DNA of 64,000 bases from Rhynchopus euleeides. Its lineage: Eukaryota > Euglenozoa > Diplonemea > Diplonemida > Diplonemidae. A model generated the notes under the pieces. It was not told where the DNA came from. It saw only the letters and a list, made by a program, of their open reading frames with translations, and made no database searches. The stretch is from NCBI GenBank assembly GCA_963210315.1, contig OY723237.1, positions 2,976,001 through 3,040,000 on the forward strand, read 5' to 3'. Positions 52,101 through 61,569 of the stretch are shown here, one piece after another. Positions within the stretch are counted from its first letter, which is position 1. Every line of letters begins with the position of its first letter. The translations under genes and the position numbers were made by a program.

Positions 52101-53123
52101 TCAAATGTCATCCACATCCACCTGCGTTGGGCCTGAGTTAGATTGGCTTGGGCTAGGTGGGGGGGCAGTCTCACTTGCCTCATCGTCCAGTTCCTCTTCT
52201 TCATCTTCGTCGCCATCCAGCAAGTCTGTAAACTTGCCGGTGTCAGTCGTTGCCTGTATCGACTGTTCGCCGCCAGAATCCACCAGCAGCTGCCTCACAA
52301 CGACGATCCCCTCACGGTCCTTGACCTGCGCAGCGTGACCCGGGTCCAGCAGGTACTTGGAGGGGATGTGCAGGTCCACCTCGTACTCCTTCGCCTCCAA
52401 GTCCTGCGTTGCGCGCAGCCTCCGCAGGGTGAGGCGCAGAATGTGCCCATTCTGGGTCACCTTCTGTACCGTCGACAGCCCAGATTCCACGATGAACTCG
52501 TAGAATCCCCCGACGGTTCTTGGAGCAAAGGTGTTGGCTGCTCCCTGCAACGACGACACGTCTCTCTTCCTTCCTGAGTATTGAGGAAAGATCTTGTCTG
52601 CCTTCGAGGATGCCTTCGTCTTCTGGGGGGCAGCCAGCTTCACCTCTGCGGCGTAGAGCCGGGACATCTTTACGCCCGAGGTGAGGGCGGCGTGCGGGTG
52701 CAGCTTCTGCATCTGCTCCAGTTTCGCCTTGGACTTGGCGGAGGCTGATGGAGATGGTGTGATCCTCACACCAATGAACTCCGTATCCGTCCCCCCCTTG
52801 GTGCGGATGGAGTACCTCTCCAGCTGCGCCTCCTTCGCCGACTTCTCCGACACCGTCCCCCCCTGGTACTCCTTGTACCTGGCCCCCATCGCCGCGCTCA
52901 CGGTCCCGTCGTTGCCCTTTATGGGCTTGCCCGTGATCTTCCCGATCAGTGCCTTCAGGGCTGTGTTCGACAGCCGCCCCCCCTCCTCCGGCTCGACGTA
53001 GTATTCAACAAAAAGTTGAATAAAGCCCGGCTGAGTGGCGGGCTGCTTCGTCGGGGGGGCCGAGCTCGGGGCGGTTTCCTCCGTTCTGCTTCTCTTCGCC
53101 GTGGTTTTGGCAGAGGCAGGCAT
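52101..53123 (-). CDS. 340-aa element-encoded protein, function unknown
   Basis: The start is the ATG of MPASAKTTAKRSRTEETAPS, just inside the right TIR. The N-terminus is basic (nuclear-signal-like KRSR). Residues about 35-85 (FIQLFVEYYVEPEEGGRLSN, TALKALIGKITGKPIKGNDG) look like a small helical domain. The middle holds a globular region (GGFYEFIVESGLSTVQKVTQ). The C-terminus is very acidic (DGDEDEEEELDDEASE). No catalytic motif is recognised. It is transcribed in the same direction as the zinc-finger gene, 154 bp upstream of it, so the two could be expressed together. It is intact and looks under selection compared with its broken neighbour. Confidence 0.65.
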   Translation of the reverse strand: MPASAKTTAKRSRTEETAPSSAPPTKQPATQPGFIQLFVEYYVEPEEGGRLSNTALKALIGKITGKPIKGNDGTVSAAMGARYKEYQGGTVSEKSAKEAQLERYSIRTKGGTDTEFIGVRITPSPSASAKSKAKLEQMQKLHPHAALTSGVKMSRLYAAEVKLAAPQKTKASSKADKIFPQYSGRKRDVSSLQGAANTFAPRTVGGFYEFIVESGLSTVQKVTQNGHILRLTLRRLRATQDLEAKEYEVDLHIPSKYLLDPGHAAQVKDREGIVVVRQLLVDSGGEQSIQATTDTGKFTDLLDGDEDEEEELDDEASETAPPPSPSQSNSGPTQVDVDDI

Positions 53124-53514
53124 GATTGATAGCTGTGTGTGTGTGTGTCTGTTGGCGTGTGTGTATCTATTCAACAATGGAGGTAATCTGGTCAGGGCTT
53201 GCAAGACCCTGGTGATGTGGGTTGTGGGAGGGAGAAACGGCACAAGGAAATTCGCAACAAAGTCCAGCGCTGATATGCCACCACACCTCATATCCCAAGC
53301 ACACACCCAACTGTGCGTTTTCCCCTTCATACTTGGGCGTTCTTCCTGCAGTACAGTGTATAGAGTTGTCGAGTCGACAAGTGCCAGTTGTCGACTCGAC
53401 AAGTGCCAGTTGTCGAGTCGACAACTGGCACTTGTCGTCAACAACCCAGTCAGTTGTCGAGGTTTCAGTTGTCGACTCCACTAGTGGTTGCCAACACTAG
53501 CGCACCGTGGACAT

Positions 53515-53780
53515 GTCCGGGGGGGGGGGGGGTCAAAATTGGATTTCCCGAATTTCCGGGTCCGGACATGTCCGCCCGGACATCCGGACACCAGAAAATG
53601 TCCGCCCGGACATGTCCGCCCTGTCCGGGGCGGACATTTCTGGATGTCCGGATGTCCGGGCGGGAAATTCGGGAAATGTCCGGGGGGGGGGGGGGGGGGG
53701 GGGTCAAAATTGGACCCGGACATCCGGACACCCGGATTTCCGGGTCCGGGCATGTCCGCCCTGTCCGCCCTGAAATCGCC
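53515..53780. repeat. CCGGACATGTCCGG palindrome array
   Basis: Multiple copies of GGACATGTCC and CCGGACATCCGG/CCGGATGTCCGG lie between two G runs, each followed by GGTCAAAATTGGA (about 53521 and 53684). The pattern looks like the end region of another element with its own palindromic word. Confidence 0.7.
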
Positions 53781-53840
53781 TAAGGGGCCGGGGGAAATCC
53801 AGGAAATTCGGGAAATCCAGGAATATGAAGAATCCTCCCA

Positions 53841-53951
53841 GGGGGTCCTCGCTACGAGTCACTGTGAGTCACGAGTCGTCAGTGTTCAGCCAAACATGGC
53901 TGACTTCTCACTTTTTCTCACTCAGTCACACTTGGTAGCGAGGGCCCCCCC
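53841..53951. mobile_element. Short MITE, GGGGGTCCTCGCTAC termini
   Basis: The left end GGGGGTCCTCGCTAC and right end GTAGCGAGGGCCCCCC are inverted repeats 111 bp apart, similar in layout to the GGGGCCTTCGCTC MITEs. Confidence 0.55.
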
Positions 53952-54302
53952 AAGAATTTTTAAGAATTGAAAAAGTAAGAATTCTTAAGAATTCTTACGA
54001 ATTCTTAAAGAATTCTGTCAAACCATGGCGTGTGTAGTGATAGTGGTTTTAAGTGGGTAACCCTGCGCGGATTTGTGCCCACTTCCCGCCCACCCCTACG
54101 TCACAGCGGATGCCCCACTCTATGCGTGCGTGTGTGTAAGTGTGTGTTGCCCTCCCACATAACGGATCTGAAGTGAGCTTGATGCGTTTTGACGGCTTTT
54201 CCACAACACACTTCCAAAAAGCAAAGACTCGAGTAGCGATCCTTGTTTGTACAAACGGGGTCTGCTAGATGACGCCCGCCTCCTATCCTGTTTGCATCAT
54301 AC

Positions 54303-57300
54303 CTCTGTGCACCACCTTGCGCGCATGCAGGTAGTCCAGCCCCTGGAGGAGCTGGCGTGTGTATTTTGTCACGAGGTGAAGAGGCACGGCACCCTTGTGC
54401 TTTTGGATCAGCGACGCGAGGGACCCGCCCGTCATCAGCTGGAGGAAGATCTGCACCTGCCCGTCCTGTTCGTCGTAGAGGCAGCCGTAGTACTTCACGA
54501 TGTGTGGGTGCTCGAGCTTTTCGATAAACCGGATCTCGATGAAGAGTTGCTTCAGCTCGTCCACGGCAGAGGTCTTGCCGATGTCGACAATCTTGACCTG
54601 TAGAGCGTGAGGAGAGGGCGTGGATGCGCTTGAGGCTGAGAGATAGGCTTGGGACCTGAGACAGACATAGAGAGAGAGGGGGGAAGTTGAAAAGATAAAG
54701 GCGGTTGTTTGTGCGCCAAACACCGGGTAGCTGGGTAGCTGCCGATGAAGACTTGGGGATGCATTCCTTGTTTGTACGAACGGTGCCTGCTATTACATTG
54801 TGTGCAGGTATACCGAACGCGTGCCACTTTTTAGTTGGAAAAAATATGTTGTTCTGCAAAAAATCGTACTCCTTTCGCTTTAATGTAGACACCCTGTCCA
54901 GCAACTGTGGGAGAACAGTTCCGGACTACTTTTTGTTGAGCGCACACTTGCTGTCTCAAGGCTGTGTTGAGGCCCTGTGAAGTGGCATGAGGTGCTAATC
55001 CAAAGCTTCAGTCGTACGATTTCCTTCGTTACTTCGCGACTTCGCTACGCTTCGTCGCTCGTAACTAGTAAAAATAAAAGTAGCGCACACAGAGAGTTGT
55101 CCCCGCCACCCCCTCTCGAGGGGGGGCAGCACATGGCACTGACCCCCCGGGCTGAACACCGTGTCGGCGTGCGGCAGGCAGGCGGGGGTGTCAGGGCAGC
55201 ACGGCAAAATTTTGTAACATGTTACATACCGCAGCCTCAGAGCCGTCTTTGAGCTTGCCTTGATACACCATGCCGAAGTTGCCACGGCCCAACAGGAGCC
55301 CACGCTCCCAACCGAGTAGGCGTGTCCTGTGGTGGTGGCGGTGGCAGCGGCAGTACGACGCGATCCCCGCCACACGACAAGCCGCCCCATCTGGCCAGGG
55401 CAAGGCAAGAGCACACCCCACAACAGAAAGCGCCGCACAAAACCCCACCCCCCCCCCCCTCACCCCCTTGTCCACGACCTTTGCCATACCTGTTTGCAGA
55501 CTCGAGGTCTGTAGGCACCAGCCCTTCAAGATCCTCAAGGCTGTGCGACAGGATCGGGGAGATATCGGAGGTGGTACGGAGAGGTGCTCGCGGGCTCTTG
55601 GCGCTCGCTGGGGAGGAGGGGGCAGCCTTGTCGTCGGAGGCGGTGCCCCGTCCGTTGGGAGGGACGCTGGAGGCGGCACGCGGCTGCATGCCGCCGTTGC
55701 CTGTCAGGGATGTGACGCTGGTGCGTGGCGTGTGGATCCCCCCCGTGGTTGAGGACAGCCCCTTCCCGGCGGTACGCCGCGCGCCGCCTGAGGGCGGCGG
55801 GGACACAGACCCAGTTGTGGAGCTGCGGCCGTTGCGTGTCGCGGGTGCCGGGTCCACGTGCTTCGGAGATGCGTTTTCGTTTTTCGCGCCGAGGCGCGTT
55901 TCCTGCAGGCGCTGCTTCACCGTCTTATTCGCCACAGAGCCAGATGCAGGTCGCGCTGCCTTTCTCGTGATGACCTGCGCATGCTTGTTTTTATGCGTGC
56001 CGGTGTAGGAGTGGGGGTCAGACAGCCTGTCTGCCCAAGACATCAGCTCCTTTGTGGAGCCCGCCTTGCTCGGTGGATTCGCGCTGCTCGCCCCGCCGTT
56101 GTTGTTGGCGGTTGGGGCGGGCTGCTTCTTCGCGTCATCCTGCGCCCCAAGCATGTTGATGAACGCAGAGTTGGCTGTCCCCGCCACCACCCACTGGTCG
56201 TTAACCAGGTCATCCCAGCTGGTGAGCGGCTTCCCGTTGAAGGCCCACAGGTTGCCCACAGCAGTCCCGCCTGCCGCATCCTCGCCCTGCCTGTAGATGT
56301 TGCAGTTCGAGTTGTGCCAGCCCAGAGCGCGGGTGATGATGTTGTAGATCGTCTGCTTCTGGATATTCGGGGCGTAAGGGATCGGGACGGTCTTCGACAG
56401 CATGCATCCCCGGTCGTCTTTTGTCCGCCCATTCTCGAACACCTTGAGGAGCTTGTATTTCGGTTCCTCGGTGGATACTGCGAGGTCGGGGCTGAACTTC
56501 ATATCCGTCACAGAGGCAACTCTGCTCTTCCCGACGGGCTGAGAGTTCACACGCGTCGGGTTGAACTTCTTCTGGGCAGTAGAGCTGGTGTTTGTCCTCG
56601 TAAAGTTTGTCGACACACGGCGTGTGCCGATATGCGCGGCGCTGGAGGGAACAGAGAAGACAGCATCGCTGGGGCCTTCATCCACAGGCGACAGCAGCTT
56701 GCTCACACCCCCGCCGAGGCCAGGGGTTGAAGCGCGCTCCGGCCCTGGTTCCATAAAGGAGGAAACACTCCAACCCTTTGTCGAGGACTTACTGTCGGTC
56801 GCCGGGAGCGGTGCGGAAGAGACAGAGGACGGCGGCACCATCGAGATTGAGTTAGTCGATACAGTAGATCCGGTGGACACATTGTGTATCTGCTGCACTT
56901 CGTCTTCGCTGATGTCGTTGGACAGGTTCATCCGAAGATGCGTAGGCCTCACCGGTCGGGTGAACTGCCCTGGGGTCGAGTTGTGTGACGGCGAGGTGAC
57001 AGCCGACGCGTTCTGCGGGCTATTTTGGGGGGATGTCGTGCGCTCCGCTACCCGCATCGCGAGTTTTTTCCGGTGCCCCAGCTTGGAGATCCCGAGCTCC
57101 ACCTCCATGTCGCTCTCGGCCATCATGCCCAGAAGCGCTATGGAGTCCAGCCCCTGCTTGACCACAGCATCCAGGTACTCTGTCAGGCTCTCTTCACGTT
57201 GGAAGAAGAGCTTCACATCGTTGTTGCAGGGCAGAGGTACAGAGCTGGTGCCCTCACGGGCAGCAAGGAGGAGTTTCAGGCGGTCGCCATGGCGCTGTGG

Positions 57301-57888
57301 GATGGTCGAGGTGGTGGAGGGTAGTGAAATAGAAGTAGAAGGGAACACACAAGAACGATCTCCCTTCACTCGTTATGCAGGTTGTGCCTGAAATCCAGTG
57401 TTGCAGGTGGTGGGGGGGGGGGGGGGGGTGTGGGGCAGGATTCGGCACAACGAGCGAAGAAGAAAAAAAACTCCCCCACCCTCCCCTCTGTGGCAAACAC
57501 TCAAACTGCACGGCAGGGGCATACTGGAATCCCCAGTTCCTTGAGCTCGTCCGTGCTGAGGCAAGCAAGGGTATAGGCATCGTCGACACCGTTGTTCTGC
57601 AGCAGCTTCAGGAAATGCGAGAGCCCGATGCTGTGGTACGGTGTGGCATGGGTGTGGTGTGGTGCGGCGATTGACCCATCACATCTATGAGCTGTGATGT
57701 GCACTGTGTGTCCTCGATACCCTTCTCCGCACTCCTCCAAAGAGTGGCAGAGTGTGGATCTTGCTGCCACACCTTCGGCGTATACCACACGGGGTCCCAC
57801 CGGGAAGGTCCAGAAGGGTGCTACTCAACGAAGAACGTCACAACACATACCTGGCCAACAGTCGGGGGATGGAATCGTCTTGTGGCAT
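54303..57888 (-). CDS. MAPKKK gene, exons 1-6 (SAM-SAM-doublecortin-like, kinase N-lobe)
   Basis: Exons: 57888-57851, 57759-57721, 57630-57525, 57294-55490, 55326-55230 and 54597-54303; with exons 7-8 they total 2808 bases (935 aa plus stop). The start ATG opens MPQDDSIPRLLA. SAM domain 1 spans residues about 14-72 across four exons (GLSHFLKLLQNNGVDDAYTL, TDELKELGIP). SAM domain 2 is about 94-145 (SLTEYLDAVVKQGLDSIALL). A doublecortin-like domain lies at about 341-441 (KLLKVFENG, VGNLWAFNGKPLTSWDDL). A basic Ser/Pro-rich linker follows, then the kinase: glycine loop LGRGNFG, Lys697 in AVKIVDI, Glu-containing helix IEIRFIEKLEHPHIV, and HR of HRD at the exon end. It probably phosphorylates a MAPKK in a polymer- or microtubule-associated module. 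Exons 1-2 are the least certain. Confidence 0.85.
57322..57385. repeat. TAGTGAAATAGAA dispersed repeat, copy 2 (intronic)
   Basis: GTAGTGAAATAGAAGTAGAA to CCCTTCACTCGTTATGCAGG matches 28968-29020. It sits in intron 3 of the MAPKKK gene, close to the acceptor, and a G run follows at 57411. Confidence 0.65.
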
Positions 57889-58246
57889 TGCCGACAGGGC
57901 CCCGCTAAGAGGCTCGGGTGCCCGACACGCCCCGCTGCGCACGGGGGTGGCACCCCCCTACCCCGAACTGCGTTCTGATGGCACCTGCTGCGTGCTGCTT
58001 AGCGGCGGGGGTCGCCAACCGAAGAACCCCGCCGCAACGCCCCTCCCCCCCCCCACCCCCCGCACCGCTACCCCCCTGCGACGTTCAACCTCTGCGCGCA
58101 CACAGGACCCCCAGGATATCCCAGGTGCCAAACCAGGCAGCTTCACACTGCGTTTGTTGTATCGCCTAAACGGCGGGTGTATAGGGTGGCTGGACCCCCC
58201 CTGGTGGTGTGTGGCGGTGTGTGGGGGAGGGTAGGGGTAGAACAGG
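57889..58246. other. Upstream region of the MAPKKK gene
   Basis: No gene seen. C-rich tract at 58035-58075. It should hold the minus-strand MAPKKK promoter; no TATA-like element is evident. Confidence 0.4.
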
Positions 58247-59410
58247 GAGGCGGGGGGGGGGGGGGGGGGTAGGGACCGTCTTAAGGTACCGAAATCCGTC
58301 AAAATTACGACATTTTTCGACATAGGCAATTTTCCACCATAAACCCTCCAAAAATGCTGAAAAAGTGGCCAGACCACCCCAGAAACCGCCCCTGGGTGTG
58401 GGACACCCACTTTGGTGCCCCGGAACGCGGCTGAAACGCTGTGTTGAAAAAAATGTCATGGTTTGGTACCGAACCCCTCCCCGGCTGAGTCTCCCGAGCA
58501 CCCTGTCACCTGCGCCATCAACATCCCCCGTCATGTACCACGTTCTGCCGCCTCTGATGAGGCATCTGGGCACTACCGGGCCAAAAAAATGGCATTTCAG
58601 CGAGTGTTCTGCCAGGTTTCTGCCGATATCCTCAACAAGACCGGGGTGTGTCTGCGAATGCAAGGGCGTCGCTCGGGAGGCGTTATGATGTGCCCTCCCC
58701 GAGGTGTCGGATGCATCGGGAACTTCATCAGGGGAAACGGCAACAGCGAAGTGGGTGTGGTGTATCAACTGTGTCACCCCGGCTCTACGGCACTGCAGTG
58801 GCACTTCTCAGTGGCGATGATCCTCGTCCTCTGCACCATCACCCCCACTTACGCGCTTCATTGCAGCACTGAAAGAGGTAAAAGAGATGCCGGACGACGG
58901 CCAGAATGCTGGGGAACTCAGCCGCAGATGGAAAGGAGAGGCCGGAGACGGTGCGCGAGTGGAGTTTGGGACTGGCGTCTTTGGAAAATATGCCGGTGTG
59001 GGTTCCAAAGCCTTATTCGGTGTACAAACCGCCAGGCGCAGTGGTCGGTGGACGCTGCAGCAAGTGTTATCAGGAAATGCTGGCGAGAAGACGCTCCTTC
59101 CCAAGCTTGTCACACTCATTTGCTCCCAAATTGAACCGGAGGGATCAGTGCCCACCCAAGACAAGAAAAGGCGGCATGTTGCGGGCAAGTTGGGCGGGAC
59201 GGGCTCGGAAGGGTGGTTCGGATGAGGGGGCCGGAACCAAACCATGACACTTTTTTGAGCATGGTCAGGGATTGGCTCAGAAGTGGCCAAATACCCCCAA
59301 CAACCACCCAGACCGCCCCCAAATACTCCCAGGGGCCGGGGTTTCAAGTTTACAGCCATTTTGTGCGTGTTCCTCGCCTATGTGAAAAATCCCGTAATTT
59401 TCCCCCCTTA
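58247..59410. mobile_element. 1.2-kb element with ~200-bp imperfect TIRs
   Basis: AAAATTACGACATTTTTCG(A)CATAGGC at 58300 is matched inverted by GCCTATGTGAAAAATCCCGTAATTTT at about 59378, and AATGTCATGGTTTGGTACCG at 58452 by the complement at about 59221. G or C runs mark both ends. The interior holds two partial coding frames. Confidence 0.65.
58560..59225 (+). CDS. Hypothetical ORFs in the 1.2-kb element
   Basis: Frame 1 (to about 58850) includes KKMAFQRVFCQVSADILNKT and GCIGNFIRGNGNSEVGVVYQ. Frame 2 (to the stop at 59225) includes RFIAALKEVKEMPDDGQNAG, WKGEAGDGARVEFGTGVFGK and LLPKLVTLICSQIEPEGS. Both read like protein; the shift between them near 58815-58860 could be an intron (a TTGCAG acceptor at 58862 is possible) or a frameshift. 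No domain is recognised. It may be the element's own gene. Confidence 0.35.
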
Positions 59411-59715
59411 CTGGGGGGGATCGAATATAAGATGTACATCTTATAATATGCGTGTACGGGAGCCATAATTTGCATTTTCAAAAAACATAAAATTTGCCCA
59501 TATTTGAACATAAGATGTACATCTTATGTTGGGCTGATCCGGCCTTGGGGAAAACACAAAAAATCTCGCGATCTCAATCCGATTCGCAAAAAATCGCAAA
59601 AAGTCGCAAAAAATCGCTGCGAATTTTTGCGATTTTTTCCGACTTTTTGCGATTTTTTCGGCTTTCTGCGTTGTTGGGTCCGTCGGCGGGGGGGGGGGGG
59701 GGGGGGGGTGATACA
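59411..59715. repeat. Palindrome cluster AAGATGTACATCTT and GCAAAAAATCGC
   Basis: ATAAGATGTACATCTTAT occurs near 59427 and 59511. At 59584-59670 the words GCAAAAAATCGC and AAAAAGTCGC are arranged as inverted arms. A long G run at 59688-59709 closes the stretch. No gene. Confidence 0.65.
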
Positions 59716-59946
59716 CACGGTGGACTCCCACCCCCTGGAGCGGGGGTCTGGGGCGGGGGTCTGGGAGACCCCCGCGAGTGGGGGTCTGCCCTGCTATTTT
59801 TGGTGCCCAGACGACCCCCGCTCGCGGGGGTCTAGACCCCCGATAGCGGGGGTCCCGACCCCCGCGAGCGGGGGTCGGACCTCGCCAGACCCCCGCTATT
59901 TCGATATCCCAAAAAGGTGCACCCTGACGTGTGGGAGTCCACCGTG
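59716..59946. mobile_element. CACGGTGGACTCC-family MITE, tandem copy 1
   Basis: Perfect inverted ends CACGGTGGACTCCCAC and GTGGGAGTCCACCGTG. The interior consists of GACCCCCGC-x-CGCGGGGGTC palindromes, CTGCTATTTTTGGTGCCCAG and CCCAAAAAGGTGCACCCTGA. Confidence 0.9.
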
Positions 59947-60207
59947 CACGGTGGACTCCCACCCCCTGGAGCGGGGGTCTGGGGCGGGGGTCTGGACCCC
60001 CGCGAGCGGGGGTATGGACCCCCGCTAGCGGGAGTCTGCCCTGCTATTTTTGGTGCCCAGACGACCCCCGCGAGCGGGGTCCATACCCCCGCTCGCGGGG
60101 GTCCAGACCCCCGATAGCGGGGTCCAGACCCCCACTCGCGGGGGTCTGGACCCCCGATATTCCGATATCCCAAAAAGGTGCACCCTGACGTGTGGGAGTC
60201 CACCGTG
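59947..60207. mobile_element. CACGGTGGACTCC-family MITE, tandem copy 2
   Basis: It directly abuts copy 1 in the same orientation with the same termini and word set, but with a different order and number of GACCCCCGC palindromes. Confidence 0.9.
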
Positions 60208-60214
60208 TAGGTAA

Positions 60215-61565
60215 GTATACTGGGGACTGGGCAGTGGTCGTTCCACATGCCTCTCTCCTCGTGGCTTACACCCTGTCGCCACCCACCCCACTTCATGGAA
60301 AACATGACTCCGCAGCAACAGGGTCATACTTGCGGTGGTATGCAACCACTAGTACAGCCTGTTTGCATCGTCGGGTTCGCAAAGCCTGGTACGCTGCCTT
60401 GCCGTAGGGACTCACCTACTGAGGACACCCCTGAGAACACTGAGGAAGATGTTGGGCTAGCCTAGTTGAAGCAGGCTTCGGGGTGACCGAGGGGGAGCGC
60501 CCTGCCCAGAACATGACCAAGAAAGACTGTTCGACTGACGGGAAGAACCTGGTGGGCAGGTGTGTCTTCGGTGCAATGATTGGAGATATCAGGAGCCTTC
60601 TCTTCAAGGCGACCACTTATGTTGGTTTTTCCCCTCTCCGACTGACGACCAGTGGTGACGTAGCGAAGGACCTTGAATGGTGTTTGAACCCGAGAGAGTC
60701 AACCAAAGGTATTCTACAGGACCTGGCACGGAACGGACGATACGAACGCTCCCACCGTGCGCACGGACCTGTCTGCGACTCTACAAGGAACCACGAGGTG
60801 GCGCGCGCACATCATCACCTGACCTGCACGACTCCGCTGCGCCATCCTCACCGACCTACAGCAAGGCAAGGGGTGATGATCATCTGGAGACACCTGAGCC
60901 CAGGATCGGAGAGACGCGAAGGCCTTATCCACAGATGGTCCAGCTGGGAGGGAAACCACCATCCACCTCCTTCGGACACCACACAGCCTTGTCGATGACC
61001 ACAGCAGCCCGGACACAGACCAGTACGCGTACCCTGCCTGCAGCACCGGGCCACACCCCACCGAGAGAGCATCTCTTTCGCCACGGCCCAAGCCGGCACC
61101 CCCTCACCGCCACCAACGAACTGTTGCTGCACCGCGACAAGCCCACTACCTGGCTGCAGGAGGGGATCTGGGCACAGCGAGGTACTTCAGCCATTCAGCT
61201 TCAGGCTTGCAGTGGTCTTCAATCCCACCCAAGCCTTACCGAAGCTTGGATACCCCTGGGTCGGGATTCGGAACGTGGGTATATCGGCCGGTGGGATGCG
61301 ACTTTGGGATGGCCTCACCAGAATGGCTGAAAATCCTATCCGGCCGCTGAAATTTGAGCCGTACGACGGGCGGCCATCTCGCGACTCCAACCCCGATCCG
61401 TCCAGGAACAGGAAGTGTACCGTACGACTTCTCCTTCACCCAACGGTCGTGCGGTCAAGCAAATCGGATACTCTTCCCAACGGGACCCTTCCCAAGACGA
61501 AAACCAGTCCCTGACCAACCCCACAGGCTCATCTTTACCCTTCCTGGGGCTGGGAGAATGGTAGT
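60215..61565 (+). repeat. Dispersed repeat family R, copy 3
   Basis: Matches copy 2 from GGGGACTGGGCAGTGG (60222) through GACCACAGCAGC and, at 61385-61560, the part of copy 2 lying beyond its inserted element (CCGTCCAGGAACAGGAAGTG, GACGAAAACCAGT). It contains several small deletions relative to copy 2 and shows what the uninterrupted repeat looks like. Frames are broken. Confidence 0.8.
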
Positions 61566-61569
61566 AGGC

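Larger units (their letters stand above)
50575..53509. mobile_element. 2.9-kb two-gene element with ~250-bp TIRs
   Basis: The left end CACGGTGCACTAG and right end CTAGCGCACCGTG are inverted. The arms continue inward with arrays of the self-complementary word GTTGTCGACTCGACAAC and then about 140 bp of near-identical sequence (ACTGTACTGCAGGAAGAACG, ATATCAGCGCTGGACTTTGT). Two minus-strand genes fill the interior. No target duplication longer than 2 bp was found. The superfamily is not recognised. Confidence 0.85.
39147..54027. mobile_element. 14.9-kb TIR-bounded composite insertion in the kinase intron
   Basis: The left end CATGGTTTGACAGAATTCTT is repeated perfectly inverted at the right end, and GCGTGT lies directly outside both ends (39141-39146 and 54028-54033), a 6-bp target duplication. 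Both ends continue inward with arrays of AAGAATTCTT-type palindromes. Nested inside are a 300-bp hairpin MITE, a 3.0-kb pogo-like element, a 4.2-kb LINE and a 2.9-kb two-gene element, leaving about 4.5 kb that could be the original host element. The 6-bp duplication would suit a Maverick/Polinton, but no DNA polymerase, integrase, ATPase or capsid gene is visible. Confidence 0.7.
39081..54302 (-). other. 15.2-kb intron splitting the HRD Asp codon
   Basis: The donor GTATGA follows CACAGAG and the acceptor TCAACAG precedes ATGTGAAG; joining gives CAC AGA GAT GTG AAG (H-R-D-V-K). Other introns in this gene are about 80-630 bp. Subtracting the 14,881-bp inserted interval and its 6-bp duplication leaves an ancestral intron of about 335 bp. 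Confidence 0.85.

Noticed and set aside
39147-54027. Maverick/Polinton or integrated virus
   Set aside because: Only the 6-bp duplication fits; no polymerase B, integrase, packaging ATPase, protease or capsid-like ORF is visible.
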